Origin: Asterionellopsis glacialis
Taxonomy: Eukaryota > Bacillariophyta > Plagiogrammaphyceae > Rhaphoneidales > Asterionellopsidaceae
Direction of reading: 5' to 3'
NCBI GenBank assembly: GCA_014885115.2
Contig: WKLE02005978.1
Location: 1-11,980, forward strand
Length of the DNA stretch: 11,980 nt
Made by a program: the position numbers and the translations under genes. Within the stretch, counting starts at the first letter, position 1, and the number at the start of each line of letters is the position of its first letter. The notes beneath the pieces are model-generated. The model saw only the letters and a list, made by a program, of their open reading frames with translations, did no database searches and had not been told where the DNA came from. Below are positions 1 to 7,326 of the stretch, piece by piece.

Positions 1-398
1 CCGTTTTTTTTTTTTGGCGCACGGATTTTCACGGATTTTCTTGTTGCGGACTCATGACCTGATTTCTGATTCTTTTGCTCGATCGCGAAAATAAAGTGTG
101 GGGGGTAGTCTTCTTTCAGGGGAAAAAAAAACTTAGTCTTATTCTTTTTCTGATTGTTTCTCCGATAAAGTGTGCACATGGTAATACATCATAAAATCAA
201 GAGAGACACAACTCGAGTGGTCTGGTCTGTCAGTCTCGAGGTCGCATCTTTTGATATATCTTGTACCTGTATCTTGCCTAGAGTGTGTTCCGAAAGCAAA
301 GTACCGGTAGACTCTGCGGATGACTCTCTAGCTAGAGAGAGGACCTCTACTGGAGTAGAAAACCCGTTTGTGGTAGATACTACAGGTACGCAGACACA
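1..398. other. 5' flank of the MFS gene, no independent gene recognised
   Basis: The stretch starts with a T-run (4-15) and a perfect tandem pair of a 10-mer, acggattttc, at 21-30 and 31-40. It contains several T- and A-rich tracts and a 16-bp perfect palindrome at 324-339. An open frame with an ATG at 178 runs to a TGA at 400-402 (74 codons plus stop). Its translation has no recognisable domain, so I treat it as a possible upstream ORF rather than a gene. In the MFS frame a TAG at 333-335 shows that the MFS protein cannot extend upstream without splicing. No clear TATA box was seen. Confidence 0.5.
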
Positions 399-402
399 AT
401 GA
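178..402 (+). other. possible upstream ORF overlapping the MFS start codon
   Basis: An ATG at 178 opens a 74-codon frame that ends at TGA 400-402, overlapping the MFS ATG (399-401) by two bases as ATGA. The peptide shows no domain, signal or strong codon pattern. If transcription begins upstream of 178, this would be an uORF with a termination/reinitiation geometry. If it begins after 178, it is meaningless. It is reported for its position, not because the peptide looks real. Confidence 0.25.
324..339. repeat. 16-bp perfect palindrome upstream of the MFS start
   Basis: The sequence CTCTCTAGCTAGAGAG is its own reverse complement. It lies 60 bp upstream of the MFS ATG, inside the presumed 5' leader or promoter. 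It could be a dimer-binding site or form a small RNA hairpin in the leader. Nothing in the window distinguishes these, and a chance palindrome is also possible. Confidence 0.4.
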
Positions 403-2153
403 TAAGAGAACGTGAGGACCTAGCACTACTTTCTAAACCAACGCTTGAAGGCGCTGATGACACAGCTGTTGAACTTAAGACAATAATGAAACGTAGTCAC
501 CATTCCATCACTGGGAATTCACGATCTCAATTTGAAGCTGGCGTTGTACTACTTACAATCGAAAATGAGAATGGACAGGCTGCCAGTAGTGATCCTAGTG
601 GTAACCCTCACGACCCCGTAACGGTAATATCTGTAGAAAATGCTATTGATCGATTAGGTATGGGTTTATTTCAATACAGAATCATTTTAGCGTCGGGGTT
701 ATGCTTTGCAGCAGATGCTATGGAAAATGTGCTTATTTCCTTCTTATCTACTGCCTTGCAAGTCGAACTACACTTGACACCGAATCAAACTGCATCAATC
801 GCATCAAGTGTATTTGCAGGGGCTACTATAGGGACACTATTACTTGGACCTCTCAGTGATCGTATTGGTCGAAGACCTGTCTTTTTATCGGCTGCACTTA
901 TAATATCATTTTTTGGGGTTGCAACAGCGTTGGTACCACCATCATTCCCTTTGCTTATTGTGACAAGATTTTGTGTAGGCTTGGGTTTGGGTGGGTCTAC
1001 CATCCCATTCGATACTCTCGCAGAATTTTTACCATCCATGAAACGGGGGAGGAATCTTTTATGTATTTACTACTTTTGGACAGCCGGTACTCTTCTCGTA
1101 ACACCAGTGGCTTATCTCAGTTTCGGTCATTCTGAAGTGGCATCACAATCATGGAGACTCTTTTGTTTCTTGTGCGCTTTGCCGTGTGTTGCAAGTACTA
1201 TTCTAGGATATTACTTGGTTCCAGAAAGTCCCCGATGGTTATGCACTCATGGAAGACCTGATGAAGCCCTTGCTATTTTGAAACGGGCGGCCGAGGTGAA
1301 TGGTCATACTCTTAGCAGCAGCCGTCATCCGCATGGTCTCAATGAGTACCATGCCGCATCGGATTTTCCATTTCCTGACGGGGTCAAGCTTTTATCGACG
1401 GCTGTAGAAAAAGAAGAAGAACATTCACTCAACTTTGCAAAGCTTTTAAGTAAAAAATGGAGAATCCTTACATTCAAACTTTGGGGAGTGTGGATGTCTT
1501 TTTCAATTGGATACATTGGAACAATCCTAACCATTTCTAGAGTTTTCTCAACCTCAGATGAGAAAGGAGAGGTCCATGAAGAACTTCAAGAGGAGGACCA
1601 TGCTATTTCTACTACAAGAGAGTATGATTTTGATTATGGTGCAATATTTCAGAGTAGTGCGGGTGAAATATTGGGCCTTACGATAGCTGTGTTTAGCATT
1701 GATCGAGTTGGAAGAATACCTTCTCAAACAGTATCATATGGTGTTGGAGGGTTGTGTCTGTTTTGCTTGTGCTACCTGGCGGATAACGATAACTGGGATA
1801 CGAAGGTCCAACAACAAGGTGTAGAAGAGGAAACTGGAGCACCAATTCGATACATTATCTTGGTGGTCCTATCATTTTTGGCGAGAGCTTTTGAAATGAG
1901 TGCATCTTGTGTGACATGGGTTAGTACAGCAGAAATTTTAACAACAGAAATTCGTACATCGGGACATAGTGCTGCGAATGCAATGGCTAGATTTGGAGCT
2001 ATGGTGATTCCCTTCTTAATGGTAGAGAGTACACCACTTACTACAGTAGGTTACTTCATGCTATTCGTTCACGCAATTGCAATATTTTGCACATGTCTAC
2101 TACCTGAAACTAAAGGCGTAGCCATGGGAGCAGGAATGGAGAAAACAAGGTGA
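399..2153 (+). CDS. MFS transporter, SVOP/SV2-like (organic ion or sugar-porter superfamily)
   Basis: The single open frame encodes 584 residues of a major facilitator transporter, a 12-helix secondary carrier. Seen: a hydrophilic N-terminus of about 85 residues, then TM1 beginning after LGMGLFQYRI (86-95); motif A GPLSDRIGRRP at 150-160 between TM2 and TM3; the TM4 segment RFCVGLGLGGS at 190-200; PESPRW at 275-280 after TM6; a long charged central loop (about 281-355); the second-half motif DRVGRIP at 435-441; and PETKG at 569-573 after the last helix. The acidic loop at 385-412 lies between TM7 and TM8, where SV2/SVOP-type proteins have a luminal or extracellular loop. The G-x-G-x-FQ entry and ADAME (105-109) resemble SVOP and SLC22-like carriers. 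Substrate and membrane are not predictable; SVOP homologues in plants and algae include organic-compound carriers. ATG 399 is the first ATG after an in-frame TAG at 333. No intron is needed. The gene converges on the SLC35B2-like gene. Confidence 0.88.
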   Translation: MIREREDLALLSKPTLEGADDTAVELKTIMKRSHHSITGNSRSQFEAGVVLLTIENENGQAASSDPSGNPHDPVTVISVENAIDRLGMGLFQYRIILASGLCFAADAMENVLISFLSTALQVELHLTPNQTASIASSVFAGATIGTLLLGPLSDRIGRRPVFLSAALIISFFGVATALVPPSFPLLIVTRFCVGLGLGGSTIPFDTLAEFLPSMKRGRNLLCIYYFWTAGTLLVTPVAYLSFGHSEVASQSWRLFCFLCALPCVASTILGYYLVPESPRWLCTHGRPDEALAILKRAAEVNGHTLSSSRHPHGLNEYHAASDFPFPDGVKLLSTAVEKEEEHSLNFAKLLSKKWRILTFKLWGVWMSFSIGYIGTILTISRVFSTSDEKGEVHEELQEEDHAISTTREYDFDYGAIFQSSAGEILGLTIAVFSIDRVGRIPSQTVSYGVGGLCLFCLCYLADNDNWDTKVQQQGVEEETGAPIRYIILVVLSFLARAFEMSASCVTWVSTAEILTTEIRTSGHSAANAMARFGAMVIPFLMVESTPLTTVGYFMLFVHAIAIFCTCLLPETKGVAMGAGMEKTR

Positions 2154-2399
2154 CATACAGAGCAGAATTGAACAGAGCAAACATATAGAGAAAATTCCAT
2201 CGTACCTGCAACAAAAGATCTAATTTATTTTAGAATGCGCGTATACATTGTCACGTTCTATGGGCACTGTCTCTCGTTCTCTGTCATTGCCACTACGAGC
2301 ACGATATTAAAAACCTATGGGGTTTTATTTCGATCTCCGGTGGAAAAATTCACCCTTGTTTGCTCACAAATAGTATTTCTCGTCTGCTTTTTGCGTTTT
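2154..2399. terminator. convergent 3' intergenic region with a possible minus-strand poly(A) signal
   Basis: These 246 bp separate the stop codons of the MFS gene (+) and the SLC35B2-like gene (-), so both 3' ends must lie here. On the minus strand AATAAA occurs at 2329-2324, about 70 nt past the SLC35B2-like stop, and is a plausible polyadenylation hexamer. No plus-strand AATAAA was seen. Diatoms do not strictly require this hexamer, so the call is tentative. Confidence 0.35.
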
Positions 2400-3765
2400 C
2401 TACGTCGATCCATTGTTTTTTAAATCACTCGATGATTCCTTCCTCTTCTTGGCATAGTACTTTCTACGAATTTGATAAAATAGTACCGAAAAGACTATGA
2501 TTGCTCCAAATGCTGCCTTAATTCCAATGACGTGGTTGAAGATAATGGCAGAGATGACAATCGAGAACATTTGTCTTGTAGTCATAATGATGGTAAATAC
2601 GATAGGTCCAAATTCCTTAATGGTGTAAAAAATACAAAGTTGTCCTGAGGCACTGGTGATAGCAGTAATAACGTTGTAAATAAATACTTGAGGATTGGCC
2701 TTGAGGAATTCAAGGACAATTGGGAAATCGCCAGTAACAATAAGTCCTAGAGTTGTAATGCAAATAGCAGAACTGTTCACTCCAAGCATCATTTGGTAGG
2801 GATCTACATTGGATCGGCCATATTTGGTATAAAGCTTGTCTTGCCATTGTGATGTGAAGGAATCGAAGCTAATGTATAATAGTAAGAAAATAAGACCAAT
2901 CATCTCCGTTGCCGTTTCCTTATCAGAGGATTTAGAGGCAACGGAAAAGATAGCAACACCACAAGTGATTAAGAATGCTTCAAAGTATTGACTGTAGGGA
3001 TAACTTGTTCCCTTCAAAAGTTTTCCCATCATCATGACAGGGATAATTTTGGATGATTTAAACACAGTCTGCACTGGGAAGGATACATATTTGAGAGATG
3101 CATACTGACTCCAGGAACTCATAGTGTTGGAAATGGCACATGGTGTAAAGGCAAGGAGAGGTGCAGTATTGTTTGCACAGATAGCACCATGCTTGATCTT
3201 CACAGCAATCATGGCTACAATGACAGCCAAAAAACGATTGGAGAATACACAAAATGCTGCAGAAGGGAATTTACCATCTTTGACACGTTCTGTGGGTTCA
3301 AAGGCTGTTGTCATGATAAGTTCCTGCATATAACCCCAGGTAAGGTAGGAAGCCTGAAGACCGAAGAAGCAACACGCAAACTTGAATGCCTGTTTGAAAA
3401 ATTCTGGATTACTAGCACATGTCTTTGCAAAAAATGCGTCAAAAGAATTTTCTGGAGCACTGCCCATGGGAATTTCACGATCATCGCCCATCATGAGCGG
3501 TTTCATTTGTCTGCAGAGAAGGGGTTGAATTTTGTGACATGTATGGAGCAGGTTAGTAAATAGTCAATACAACAAGTTGCAACAGAATTAGTTGTATGCA
3601 AAATTTGGCTTTTTCAAGAAAGATCATACATTCCATTCTTCCATTCCATTATCAGTCACGAGATGTGCTTTAATATCGATCGATAGATAACTTAATTCTA
3701 ACTTACTTTTTCTGTTCTGCAGCATCGCTAGTGGAACTGTTCTGAGAGGCGGGACTAGCAGACAT
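2400..3765 (-). CDS. PAPS / nucleotide-sugar transporter, SLC35B2-like (UAA family), two exons
   Basis: Multi-spanning Golgi/ER carrier of the UAA family. The closest family by recognition is SLC35B2/PAPST1, which imports the sulfate donor PAPS into the Golgi lumen. Proposed exons are 3707-3765 and 2400-3510, giving 389 residues. The first exon encodes MSASPASQNSS and onward; splicing joins AA|A as a Lys codon and stays in frame. Landmarks in spliced numbering: LQASYLTWGYMQE at 71-83; SNTMSSWSQYASLKYVSFP at 147-165, followed by KSSKIIPVMMMGKLL; FDSFTSQWQDKLY at 235-247; SGQLCIFYTI at 308-317; and FGPIVFTIIMTTRQMFSI at 320-337. These match the PAPST1 pattern closely as I know it. The C-terminal tail is basic (RRKYYAKKRK, 368-377) but has no terminal KKxx. 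Length is slightly under the animal proteins. The start at 3765 has a good context (AAACCATG). Without splicing, translation could begin at 3506. A UDP-sugar substrate (SLC35B1/B3/B4 type) cannot be excluded. Confidence 0.87.
3511..3706 (-). other. spliceosomal intron of the SLC35B2-like gene
   Basis: On the minus strand the donor is AAAAA|GTAAGT (3706-3701), matching the consensus. The acceptor is CCCCTTCTCTGCAG|ACAAATG, with AG at 3512-3511 and a pyrimidine tract before it. TACTAAC, identical to the yeast branch-point consensus, occurs at 3558-3552, about 40 nt from the acceptor. Length is 196 nt. Splicing keeps the frame, which supports the model, but no transcript evidence is available. 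Confidence 0.85.
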
Positions 3766-4158
3766 GGTTTCGTTTGTAACTCTGATTGAATTCTCTCCAG
3801 CTCTGTTTCTCATACCCAGGTAATTGGGATGCCAGGTAGATTATGTAAGATGTGGTGGTGTGGAGTTCGATGTCTTTTACTTTACACCAGTTACAAGTCG
3901 TCACTCTCTTGTAATGGTAGGACTCTAGAGTATAAATAAGTAGAACTAGATCTGCTGCAATATATTAATACTAGTACCAGGTACCTCTGTGTAGGGCACC
4001 TAACGGCGATGAAAAAAACTACCAGTACCCCAGGTACACCCATGATGGAAAGGAGCAAGCAAGGGGCCCGTGGACGACTAGAGGAATAACAGGTAAATAC
4101 GTACAACATGGTAGGTCCTCTAAAGGAGTATTTCTGCTGAGAAAACGATTTACAAAAA

Positions 4159-4198
4159 GGCACAATCGGGACAAAAAGTCATCCTCTCGGATTGTGCC
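4159..4198. repeat. 9-bp inverted repeat, hairpin-forming
   Basis: GGCACAATC (4159-4167) and GATTGTGCC (4190-4198) are exact reverse complements separated by 22 nt. It lies in the divergent intergenic region, roughly 520 bp upstream of the hydrolase ATG and 390 bp from the SLC35B2-like start. It could be a protein-binding dyad or a remnant of a small mobile element. Function is unknown. Confidence 0.5.
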
Positions 4199-4231
4199 GT
4201 TAGACGAACAATGACCCAAGAGCTCTTTTTA

Positions 4232-4253
4232 GTAATAAATATCTCTTTATTAC
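4232..4253. repeat. 8-bp inverted repeat with 6-nt loop
   Basis: GTAATAAA (4232-4239) and TTTATTAC (4246-4253) are exact reverse complements around TATCTC, a compact AT-rich hairpin 34 bp downstream of the previous dyad. It lacks a GC stem and is not a typical terminator. It could be a binding dyad or chance in AT-rich sequence. Confidence 0.4.
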
Positions 4254-4718
4254 CAAGGTACGTACAAAAAATATTTTTGAAAAACTCGTAAGATCCCCCC
4301 TGAAAGACTAAAAAATAATGAACAAGAAGTTCCGATTGCTCCCACAACTCAAAAAGATTTACCGGGCACACGATGGTAAAATCAGGGGTCAACGTATTCT
4401 CTAAGCACTCCCTATTCCTTTTTCACACTTCTCTGGGTTTGTTCGCTTTTCTGTACAGTCAGTTCGAACAGATGATCAGAAGATCATAGGTCAGTCAGTA
4501 CAAAACTGGTTCTCATAAGTTGGAGGTGCGTCTGTTCTATGGTTTTCTTCTTCTTCTGCAAATAGTGACAGAACAACAAAAAGAGAGGCACAACAACATA
4601 GTTCTTCCACGTTGACGCGATAACCTCCTCAATATAGAAATAAAATAATGAACTAGACACTTTCTATGTTCAGTGGCCAATCCAACTTCACCGTGTTGCG
4701 CAAATTTTATTGAAAAAA

Positions 4719-4850
4719 ATGCAATTCTTGTCGCCTAGCCGACAATTTAGATATTGTCGTGGACGACTACTGCATCTAATGGTGCTTAGTACTTTTTTAT
4801 TATTGAATGACAATTTCTTAGTTACAGTAAAGGCATTTTCAATAATTATT
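4719..4850 (+). other. putative bipartite plastid-targeting presequence of the hydrolase
   Basis: The first 39 codons have the features of a signal peptide: arginines in the n-region, a leucine-rich core and an Ala at the predicted cleavage site. Phe follows immediately (VKA|FSIIIG), then Pro, Lys and Arg residues and a Ser/Thr-rich tract. In diatoms an aromatic residue, usually Phe, at +1 after the signal peptide is the established determinant for entry into the plastid rather than the secretory route. The exact cleavage site is inferred by eye. Confidence 0.6.
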
Positions 4851-6473
4851 GGTAGTCCTCCAGTAAAGAAACGAATAATTACTACTGTCAGCATGAGCAC
4901 TACAAATGAGTCTTCTTCATCGTCTGAATCATCAGAAACTTATGGTTCATCATCACTGTCGAAGTGTGAGGATACCAGTTGTAACAGTAATACAAAGGAA
5001 CGAGCTATTGATGACAACAATGACGATGGTTTCTCATGGTGGAAACGACGAGCAGTCGCGGAATATTACAATACCACAAACTCTATTATTACTAGAGGTA
5101 ATAGTGAAAAAAATACGAACGTATTTCAAAGTCATCAAAAAAAATCTTCAAATATTGTTAAGTCATTCGTCATTACAGGTAAAGATTATGATCCTGTACC
5201 AAGTTTGAAGAATAATCATATTCAAACTATAGGTGGTTTCTTACTTCGAAAAGCATTACCTGAATTAAAGTATGTTAAAAAAAATGATGATTGGATTTCA
5301 TCTGTCATCCAAGCACTGGGTAATAATACACAACAACGAAAACGACAACAACGACAAATATTTTTAAAGAATGGTGATTATAATGATAGCAGTGTAGAAT
5401 CAAAATTTTGGGATGAAAGAAAGCGTATTGAAACACCTGATGGTGATTGGTTTCATGCAGACTATAAATATGCTACGGATGACAAAAAAAAGGTCAAGGG
5501 GCGAACATTAGCACCATCACCGTCACCGCCATCATTAGTAAAGCGAAGGTTATCTTCTCGTTCAGCACCTGGATTAGTTATATTGCTACATGGTCTTGAA
5601 TCTAATTCTGAATCAGCACTTACAATAGAAATGGCAAATGGATACTCCAAATTAGGAATGGACGTAGTTTGTTTGAACTTTCGTGGTTGCTCTGGAACTC
5701 CAAATGATACCTTGTTCGGTTACCATCTTGGATTTACAGATGACTTGAGGTATTTCCTTTCTTTGGTTAAAAGTCGCCATCGTAGTAGTAATACAAATAC
5801 CAGAATGCAACCTATCTATCTTTCAGGATTTTCACTTGGATCGAATGTGGTTCTCAAGGCCTTGGGAGAACTCGGTGAGATTGCTATCGATGAATATAAT
5901 ATTCGAGGAGCAGCACTACAATGTGTACCGTTGGATCAGGAACTCAATAGAATAACATTTGAAGCGCCTGGATTTTTTAGGCAAGTGTATCGTATGAATT
6001 TATTAAAATCTCTAAAGATACGGATACAATACCAGCTTGATGCTCTTTGTGGTGGTGATGAAAATACTAACAAATTTGATTACGCTCGTGCCATGGCTGC
6101 TACAACCATATCTCAATTTGATGATGCTGTTGTTGCACCTGTATTTGGATTTGATAACTACCTGGATTATTATCGCAAAACATCCTCTATTTTCTTCCTG
6201 GATGGGATTGCTGTCCCAACCTTAATTGTTAATGCCAAGGATGATCCATTCTTCGATCCAAATGTATGGCCTGTTGAAAAAAGTTGCGAAGGTGGTGGCA
6301 CTGCTCCAATCAAGATGATTCGTTCTGAGAATGGAGGTCATTTGGGTTTTTTGTTCCATCAAATAGAAGATGAAGATGAGTTGTTGAATCTGCAATTGGA
6401 CCCACTATCACCATCATGGTGTTCGTCTGAATGTGCAAGGTTCATCAAACATGTCCACAGTGCATGGTCTTAA
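4719..6473 (+). CDS. alpha/beta hydrolase, YheT/EMB8/ABHD1-3-like, probably plastid-targeted
   Basis: The protein of 584 residues is an alpha/beta-hydrolase-fold enzyme, likely a lipase, esterase or acyl-transfer hydrolase of the EMB8/YheT/ABHD1-3 group; the substrate is unknown. Seen, numbered from ATG 4719: an N-terminal basic stretch and a hydrophobic core (about 17-37) ending VKA|FSI with Phe40; a Ser-rich low-complexity stretch (61-90); the family entry LKNNHIQTIGG (163-173); oxyanion segment LLHGLESN (289-296); nucleophile elbow GFSLG with Ser372 (370-374); acid KDDPFFDP with Asp508/Asp509; and GGHLGF with His541. The triad is complete. A Gln/Arg run (QQRKRQQRQ) at 205-213 is encoded by CAA/CGA repeats. 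The frame is open from TTG 4710, but ATG 4719 is the first real start. The A|F signal-peptide cleavage fits a diatom bipartite plastid signal (ASAFAP-like), an inference. No intron was seen. It faces the apyrase gene tail-to-tail. Confidence 0.87.
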   Translation: MQFLSPSRQFRYCRGRLLHLMVLSTFLLLNDNFLVTVKAFSIIIGSPPVKKRIITTVSMSTTNESSSSSESSETYGSSSLSKCEDTSCNSNTKERAIDDNNDDGFSWWKRRAVAEYYNTTNSIITRGNSEKNTNVFQSHQKKSSNIVKSFVITGKDYDPVPSLKNNHIQTIGGFLLRKALPELKYVKKNDDWISSVIQALGNNTQQRKRQQRQIFLKNGDYNDSSVESKFWDERKRIETPDGDWFHADYKYATDDKKKVKGRTLAPSPSPPSLVKRRLSSRSAPGLVILLHGLESNSESALTIEMANGYSKLGMDVVCLNFRGCSGTPNDTLFGYHLGFTDDLRYFLSLVKSRHRSSNTNTRMQPIYLSGFSLGSNVVLKALGELGEIAIDEYNIRGAALQCVPLDQELNRITFEAPGFFRQVYRMNLLKSLKIRIQYQLDALCGGDENTNKFDYARAMAATTISQFDDAVVAPVFGFDNYLDYYRKTSSIFFLDGIAVPTLIVNAKDDPFFDPNVWPVEKSCEGGGTAPIKMIRSENGGHLGFLFHQIEDEDELLNLQLDPLSPSWCSSECARFIKHVHSAWS

Positions 6474-7326
6474 ATTGGATAGAATAGTTCTATTTTAAAT
6501 ATGTAATTAGACCTTATATGCTCTCCTTTACTGAAGCGATAATTGTAATCGTGATTACGCGGACTGGTTTTACACAATAGATGTCGTGTTCTTCTAGGGT
6601 TCAAGTACTGAATAATGTTGGAATACCGGTTTCTTTTCTCTCTTGTGGCAAAATTGTTTTTATTGCTTGATAACATAGACTGCCAAGCGCTTCAAACCTC
6701 AAATCCTACTTTATCATTCTGTTGATGGGCTGTGTCTGAAGAGGATAAATTTTCTAATTTTATTGGCGGGTAATAGTCACTCCATTATGATACATCATAG
6801 TTTTACGAGAAATCTGGTCACCACAGTATGATAACACACAGCAACAGTTCCAGTATTGCATTGAACGGTGGTGGTGACTGTGATAGCTTCTCCTGTCTCC
6901 ATTTCTACGAAAGAAAGATTATTTGATGCGCTGTATTCATACATTTGGTAAGTACAAGGAATATGATGGCGAGTGAGATCTCTAAAACATGTACGGGTAT
7001 GAAAAATCTAGTTTCTACAGAAGCAAAAGACATCAGTATGGTTGTGTTGGACGCAAAAAAAAAAACTACTAGCGAAATTCTGTTAAAAACAATTTTGGGA
7101 ATTTTCTCCAGATGAGGACTCTTGGATTCGAAGACCGCATAATTTTTTTAAAATATACATCTTGGAAGTTCTAAAAATGCAACGTATTCTATTTTATACA
7201 CGTAAAAATAAATTTGTTGGTATTCCTACCGAATTGCCTTAAAATTTCAGACATCTTGTCTTGGGGATAAGTTTTCAAAACAGATTATCGTTGGTTTAGT
7301 CTAGAGGGTAAGTAGCTAAATCTCTA
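6474..7326. other. convergent intergenic region between hydrolase (+) and apyrase (-)
   Basis: This 850-bp region must carry the 3' ends of both flanking genes. From 7021 to 7326 it is AT-rich with many homopolymer runs and has no coding signal. In 6795-7007 a minus-strand frame looks more coding-like and is listed separately. On the plus strand GTAAGT at 6948-6953 and TTTCTACAG at 7012-7020 could bound a 73-nt intron (6948-7020), for example in a 3' UTR, but no plus frame continues across it. No tRNA or repeat was recognised. Confidence 0.5.
6795..7007 (-). other. unidentified small coding-like frame, possibly a terminal exon or gene remnant
   Basis: On the minus strand the frame is open for 70 codons from the TAG at 7010-7008 to the TGA at 6797-6795. 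The first ATG is at 6944, giving a 49-residue peptide with a Thr/Val-rich, beta-strand-like core (GEAITVTTTVQC, TGTVAVCYHTVVTR). AATAAA lies about 30 nt past the stop on the same strand, and TTTTGCTTCTGTAG, an acceptor-like site, ends at 7015. Joining there would put a TAG in frame; a second acceptor-like TTTTAG near 6985 would not. I do not recognise a family. Possibilities are a terminal exon, a degraded gene, or a chance frame. Confidence 0.25.

Larger units (their letters stand above)
3766..4718. promoter_or_regulatory. divergent intergenic region between SLC35B2-like (-) and hydrolase (+) genes
   Basis: This 950-bp region must hold the promoters of both divergent genes. It contains about nine GTAC tetranucleotides, with paired motifs at 3971-3982 (agtaccaggtac) and around 4021-4036 (accagtaccccaggtac). 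It also has two hairpins, at 4159-4198 and 4232-4253, and TGGTAGGTCCT at 4109-4119, which recurs at 9518-9528. A TATAAATA lies at 3931-3938 on the plus strand but is nearly 800 bp from the hydrolase start, so its role is doubtful. Open frames here are short and lack coding character. No RNA gene was recognised. Confidence 0.55.

Noticed and set aside
1325..1534. Minus-strand frame inside the MFS gene
   Set aside because: Antisense shadow of the transporter coding sequence.
3124..3563. Plus-strand frames opposite the SLC35B2-like gene
   Set aside because: They are antisense shadows of a well-conserved coding sequence and have no family features.
3931..3938. TATAAATA as a TATA box
   Set aside because: It is nearly 800 bp from the plus-strand gene start and in the wrong orientation and position for the minus-strand gene; no transcript start is known there.
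4710..4718. Hydrolase start at 4710
   Set aside because: The codon at 4710 is TTG; the first ATG in frame is 4719 and the signal peptide is complete without the three extra residues.
6594..6614. GGGTTCAAGTAC as a tRNA T-arm
   Set aside because: No matching arms, anticodon stem or acceptor stem could be found around it.
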